From NCBI GenBank assembly GCA_013397455.1, contig VYZB01000375.1, positions 356,158 to 420,157 of the forward strand: a stretch of DNA of 64,000 nucleotides. Reading direction: 5' to 3'. Below, one piece after another: positions 59,101 to 64,000 of the stretch. The notes below the pieces were generated by a model, which worked only from the letters and a program-made list of their open reading frames with translations, was not told the DNA's origin and made no database searches. Every line of letters begins with the position of its first letter. Within the stretch, counting starts at the first letter, position 1. The DNA comes from Crotophaga sulcirostris (lineage: Eukaryota; Chordata; Aves; Cuculiformes; Crotophagidae). The translations under genes and the position numbers were made by a program.

Positions 59101-60431
59101 ACAGAGGAAAATATTGGAGTGCCGCATCCTTTCTTCTTCCTGCTCTCCCCCTGCTTGAACCCAAAATTAACTGCCTGAACCCCTTGCAGACAGAAAGCAA
59201 AATGGAACAAAAAAAATATTACCACAATGGGGTCTGCTCTTCTGCTAAAAAAAGGGGTTTCACTGATGGCACGTATGGAAATTCCCCTGCAAGGGTGCTC
59301 TGAGCTGTTGCGTTGGGGAACAGTAGAAGAACGCAAATTGTTATTCTTGTTTTTCTGCTCCATAATATCCACGGGAAATTACTTGAGAACTTCTGCGTTA
59401 AGGGACAAGCAGATGGTACCCGCCACAGGAAAGGTGTTGACCTTTTGCTTGGAAGAGCTCAGTGTGAATCATGGTTTCACCACCATTTTCTTGGGCACCC
59501 TGCGCATGTAATTTAAGAATAGGTCTTGAAGCACCCATCACATTTTCAATAAGACTTTAAAACAATCAAACTCATCAATTTCCTTGGTGTTTCACTAAAA
59601 ACCAAATATTCAGAAGGCATAAAAGGTGTTTTATTCTAAAAAAACATTTAGAGAAAAACTTGAAATTCTGCATTTTTAGATAGCCTTGCCTTGGAAAGTA
59701 TTTAAAATCCTGTCAGAAAGCCAATAGCTGGGAAAAAGAATTGAATTCTGGCCAATTTTCAGTTGCCAAAAATGCAAACCATTTTTCTCATAAGGAACAT
59801 TTCCTATAGAAAACTCCAAATTAAGAAACATTTTTCAACAAGAAGACATTTCAAATGGAACATTTTCATGTTTTTCTATTGCCATCAACAGCACTCAGCT
59901 TTTATTGTGATGCTTAAGGCCATGTTTTCAGCACACTGTGCTCTTTAGAAACTTGCCCAGTCACATTGAGTTGTCTATAGCAGCAGGAGCTCCCATATAT
60001 AAATTTATGTATCTATATATACATATCTGTATATAGAAATAAAGTATAAAATCATTTATTTAGTCACTCCGTATCGTAGTTTCTCATGTGTCAAGAGTGA
60101 CTAGTAATACTTCGACCATTTCTATCACAGAATTAGTCTCTTATATTTTAAAATAATTTTTAAACTTTTCTGAAAGTCTCTGTCTTCTGTTCCTTAAGCT
60201 AAACTTCCTGAAAAGCACTTCTGCCTTGATATCACCTTCTTTATATTTTGTAGATCTGAAACAAGGATTTTAAACTTTACTTTTTCCTTTTAAACTTTAC
60301 TTTTTCCTTTGAAATCATAAAAGGCAAATGGAAGCATCTAGATCACCTATGCCAACTTCCTGGAGCAATCTTGGTCAGTTAGCTAACAGTAAATTACATA
60401 TGCCTTGACTGTTCACTGTACCTGAAGCCAA
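59101..60431. other. Non-coding DNA with a perfect 20-bp tandem repeat
   Basis: No exon is supported; the 94-codon frame at 59227-59511 has no domain. The tandem pair at 60271-60310 is listed separately. Confidence 0.5.
60271..60310. repeat. Perfect 20-bp tandem duplication
   Basis: The unit TAAACTTTACTTTTTCCTTT occurs twice back to back with no mismatch, at 60271-60290 and 60291-60310. The identity suggests a recent slippage or duplication, or a sequence-assembly artefact. Confidence 0.93.
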
Positions 60432-60749
60432 TTCATGATTCAATCATTAAGGATGGAAAATACCTCCAAGATCATCAAGTCCAACTGTCAATCCAGCCTA
60501 CTAGACCATGTCATGAAGTGCCACATGTACATGGGTTTTTTTAACACCTCCAGGGAAGGAGACTCCACCACCGCCCTGGGCAGCCTGTTCCAATACTTCA
60601 CCACTCTTTATGTAAAGAAATTTTTCCTAGTATCCAATCTAATTCTTCCCTGGTGCAGCTTGAGGCCATTTCCTCTCATCCTATCACTTGTTACTTGGGA
60701 GGAGAGACCAACATGCACCTCGCTACAACTTCTTTTCAAGTAGTTGTAG
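60432..60749 (-). mobile_element. Diverged CR1 3' fragment, fourth subfamily
   Basis: TTCATGATTCAATCATTAAG, GATCATCAAGTCCAACTGTC, GGAGACTCCACCACCGCCC and TTGAGGCCATTTCCTCTCAT, then a [23 protein letters not shown] antisense segment (60608-60796 frame). Its UTR matches the copy at 45641-45935 better than any other. The ORF2 C-terminus is broken by frameshift or stop near 60600. Confidence 0.88.
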
Positions 60750-62355
60750 ATGTTTGGTATAACATCCATTATAAGAGTTTTTGATCCCCAGGACACTGTG
60801 TGGTGCCATGCAAAATACGTTCTGGAAATGATTCACGGTTCAGGAAAAGATTTCTGGAACTATTTTGTTTCCTATCACATGTATAGGCTATGCATTTTGA
60901 TCTTCCCCAATCCAAAGATGAGCAGAATTTATAAGGGTATTTTTTCTGTTTTCAACTATATTTGGAGCAAGTTCTTGTAATAGGCTTCAATAGCCTTCAA
61001 TAGCAGTACAAGCCAACATGGAAATCTGAAGAGTTACACAGATCAGTGACACAGAAGGCAGATTTTGACTCATATTCTGTAAATCACATCTCTATATGAA
61101 CCTTAACTAAAGTTTAAGACCTTGGCATTTTTCCATTCCTTGAAGTACAATTTTTAAATGTGTCTGCATTGAAGATTTAACACTGATCTGAATAGACTAG
61201 AAAAACACAAAAGACCTGGGTCTAGTTTGTACAATGTGCCACAAAGGAGAGATGCCAAAACTAGCACTGAAATTAAACAGGGTGTAACTGTTCACGTCCT
61301 AAACAGACTGCAGGACCAAATGCATCCGATTTTTTTTTTTTTTTTAATCTAAATGATTCTATGATTCTGTTAATGGAACCACACTCTCTACTGAAAAAGC
61401 TGTTGTTGCTAACTCGAACAACACTGTTGCATTCAGAAGACAAAATATTTTTACCCCTAACTGTTCCTAAACTAATGTAAATGACAAATAAGTAAGAGTG
61501 GCAGTGAAAAAAATTTTTGACTAGGACTGAAATAAGTGGCATTTTTTTTCTCACTTGAGTATTTTCTCTACAAGCTTTCTATTTTTCTTCTGCATATTTT
61601 AGATCTCTTCCAGTGTCAACTTGTGCACTCCAAAAAGAACAACTTTGTGTGACATATCAATTTTTTAAAAAGAAACATAAGTATCAGGTGAGATTTATTC
61701 CTTAAAAACAAAAATGTTTAGATTTTTTTAAAAAATGTGTTTTCAAATGAAAATAATATAGGTCATTTAATGTACAAAGAGAAGCAAACAGCAGAAATAT
61801 TCCTTGCAATGTTTACATTTGACATTGAGGTATTTTTGCATTCATGAAACAAAAGTCAGTTGAGTTAATTGTCCTATAGACTTCTAAATTCAGAAAAATA
61901 TTTAGAATATGTATATATACACACATTTACATAAATCTAGACTCAAGTCATTTGATAGATTCCGCAAATATTATTCCTTCTGAAGTAAAAAAAAATAAAT
62001 CCTGACTTTGAAGAAAGCAGAACCTTAAACTTAAGGAATTTTTTTTTCCAAGTCAATCTCCTTTACATCATTCAGAAAGAGGAGATGTCTGAGAACAAGC
62101 ATATTTGTCTGAAGTGCTTCATCCAACAATAGTTTCCATATTTTGACAATTCATAACATTCATAATGGAATGAAGAAAAAGTACCTGTTAAATTTTCTGC
62201 TTTTTTCTTTCTTTAATAAAATCTACGTATGTAAATACAAATATAAATATAAATACAAACGCAGTCTATAGCTTTGACAGCACGTTCAAGTATCCTTCAG
62301 TAGGAGACTACTTTTAATATGAGTGGCAAATCCCTAAATTTATGATATCCAAAGA
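60750..62355. other. Non-coding AT-rich DNA
   Basis: A poly-T run lies at about 61330-61346. A nearby ATGATTCTATGATTCTG word at 61353-61369 could be a CR1 tail relic but lacks any element body. A short AAATATAAATAC tandem patch lies at 62231-62259. Confidence 0.5.
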
Positions 62356-62535
62356 AATCATAGAAACTTAGAATGGTTTGGGTTGGGAGGGATCTTAAAG
62401 CCCATCCAGTTCCAATTCCCTGCCATGGACAGGGACATCTCCCACTGGATCAGGTTGCTCAAGGCCCCATCCACCCTGGTCTTGAACACCTCCAGGGATG
62501 GGGCAACCACGACTTCTCTGGGCAACCTGTGCCTC
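62356..62535 (-). mobile_element. CR1 3' fragment, TTCTATGA-tail group
   Basis: The inverted, mutated tail (AATCATAGAAACTTAGAATG) leads into GGTTTGGGTTGGGAGGGATC. The CCATGGACAGGGACATCTCC and TTCTCTGGGCAACCTGTGCC blocks follow, with loss of similarity near 62535. It is the same family as 18076-18335 but shorter. Confidence 0.92.
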
Positions 62536-63982
62536 CCTACCCTTACTACAATTTATTGTTTCTTTAAAAATTTGTTCTACGTGTTTGGAAGCATTGTAGG
62601 CTGGGGAGATGAGTATGTATTGTTTATTTGATTCACGAGCTGTAACTTCCAGGACTGTGTGTGTTTGTCTTAACAATTCAAGCTTAGGGGTCCTGTTGTG
62701 CAGCATTGAAGAAGGCACTCACCGGGCACCTGACAGGCAATCCTAACGCAAGTGGCTTTGGACATTTGACTCCTCAGCTAAGGAACTTATCTCCAAACAC
62801 ATGGACAAATACATAGGGTAGGTACTATGCCATTAAACTCTAGAATGGCACTGATTTTTTTCCCCTTCTAATTAAATGAACCTAATAGAACTGGGCTTCG
62901 TTTAATTCTTTATTTTCTAGGAAATGCAAATCCAAGACAGTGGAAACTATTTGAGTACGTGGGTTAAATTTTTCAAATTCTTCAAACACTCGAAAAGGGA
63001 AAAACATTATTCCACAGTGCTGATTTTTTTTTTTTTTGTATTTCAGAATACTTTTAGAGATTTAGGCATCATAAACAAAAGCAAAAGGAGGAAATGAATT
63101 TTCTTCTGTGTGTCACTTACAGACCATTCACCCAGAATTTAATAGAACAAAACCACGGTTGTGACACAACGCTTGGGAAGGATTTGCAGAATCTGGAACA
63201 AGTAGGACAGAGTATCTCAGTGAATCTGGGTTTATTGAGCTGGAGCCAACAGCTGTCAGGATACTCAGGATTTCACTTGTTCCAGAAAATACTTAGCTTA
63301 GTTTTTTTTTTTAACTAACTGAAGCAACACCAGGAAGAGAAAAGGAAGCCCTATTTAGTCTAATATCCCTAAGTAAACTCTGTAAAATATGTATCTAAGT
63401 TTGGTGGGATAAATAATCTCTGGGATGTCTCCTGTGTAGCATCTTCATGCTTCAGCCCCAGCTTGAGATGCAGAAGTATCCAGCCTCTCCTCTGCCTGAT
63501 GCGAACCTAAATCTCCCTTTTCCTTTCAAGACAAAAAATGAGCTTTGTCATTTCAAAGAAAAATAGGATAATTTTCCTATTACTGCTCAGTTCCTTGTTG
63601 CATCAAAGATATTACCTTATTTTAAACAGATTATATAATTACATATATTTTCCTTTTTTTTACATTTAGCTTCCTTTATCGTATTATTTATTTCCCTGGC
63701 AGAAAGGAGATTTTTGGACATATCAGTTATTTCTCATTAGAGAGAATGAAACGCTACATAACACAGTGACAGGCCATCCACCTTCACTACTTTCAAAAAT
63801 CAGTCTCTTTTGAGCATAAGTTCCTTGTTACAGAGATATTTAGGCCAATTTTCTTTAAAGAACTTTCTCTTCCATCCAATCTAAGCTTTTGTAATGGGAA
63901 AAAAATAGGCTGAACTCTATCTCCAGTTCAACGATTATTACATTAAAATAAAGGAAAAATATAATATTCAGGTTTGAAACAA
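62536..63982. other. Non-coding AT-rich DNA, no gene seen
   Basis: No supported gene, RNA or transposon. Poly-T runs are present at about 63025-63038 and 63302-63312. Confidence 0.45.
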
Positions 63983-64000
63983 CAGTATCACAGTATCACA
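63983..64000 (-). mobile_element. CR1 tail, cut by the window edge
   Basis: CAGTATCACAGTATCACA is the inverted octamer tail seen at the left end of every minus-strand TACTGTGA-group copy here, so a tenth copy probably begins and continues past the window. The body cannot be seen. Confidence 0.75.

Noticed and set aside
61353..61369. CR1-like tail word ATGATTCTATGATTCTG
   Set aside because: No CR1 UTR precedes it, only a poly-T run, so it may be a coincidental short match.
1..64000. Bacterial or phage systems such as CRISPR, operons or toxin-antitoxin pairs
   Set aside because: The sequence is vertebrate: CR1 retrotransposons, long microsatellites, no long genes, no ribosome-binding-site pattern and no spaced direct repeats of CRISPR type.

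Overview
This window is vertebrate, almost certainly avian, non-coding DNA. The main evidence is about 26 fragments of CR1 (chicken repeat 1) non-LTR retrotransposons, on both strands, together covering roughly a tenth of the window. Most are 5'-truncated and end in CR1-type octamer tails. I found no protein-coding gene that I can support. Apart from pieces of CR1 ORF2, the open reading frames are short, show no domains, and are about as many as chance predicts for this much AT-rich sequence. There is no rRNA, convincing tRNA, CRISPR array, operon or other prokaryotic signature, and no complete LTR retrovirus.

At least two groups of CR1 are present. The first has a tail of repeated TACTGTGA (read as CACAGTAT on the other strand) and occurs ten times: 2375, 5020, 9550, 22634, 26040, 34563, 45366, 46062, 51231 and the right edge at 63983. 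The longer copies keep the ORF2 C-terminal frame open, end at the same stop codon and retain CpG dinucleotides, so they look comparatively young. The second is a more diverged set with the classical TTCTATGA tail (1922, 18076, 27606, 36835, 43085, 49785, 56946, 62356 and others). It includes the longest element, 43085-44195, which has a recognisable but broken reverse transcriptase. Other fragments (4556, 31297, 45641, 60432) look like further, older subfamilies.

Between the CR1 copies lies AT-rich sequence with microsatellites: a large TTTC tract at 11711-11943, poly-T tracts near 300 and 15000, and alternating purine-pyrimidine runs near 13680, 30030 and 33390. A 430-base polypurine stretch begins at about 21655. 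One 11-base assembly gap lies at 47980-47990. Several blocks look like conserved developmental regulatory DNA, being rich in homeodomain-type TAAT/ATTA cores or locally rich in CpG in an otherwise CpG-poor region: 14280-14960, 26870-27240 (with a good CTCF-like core), 28640-28960, 30640-31060, 35600-36390, 40240-40490, 47450-47900, 56340-56600 and 58500-59100. A possible non-coding or 5' exon with good splice signals lies at 15026-15141. Taken together, the layout suggests a bird gene desert or a very large intron carrying long-range regulatory elements. I cannot name the locus or species from sequence alone.
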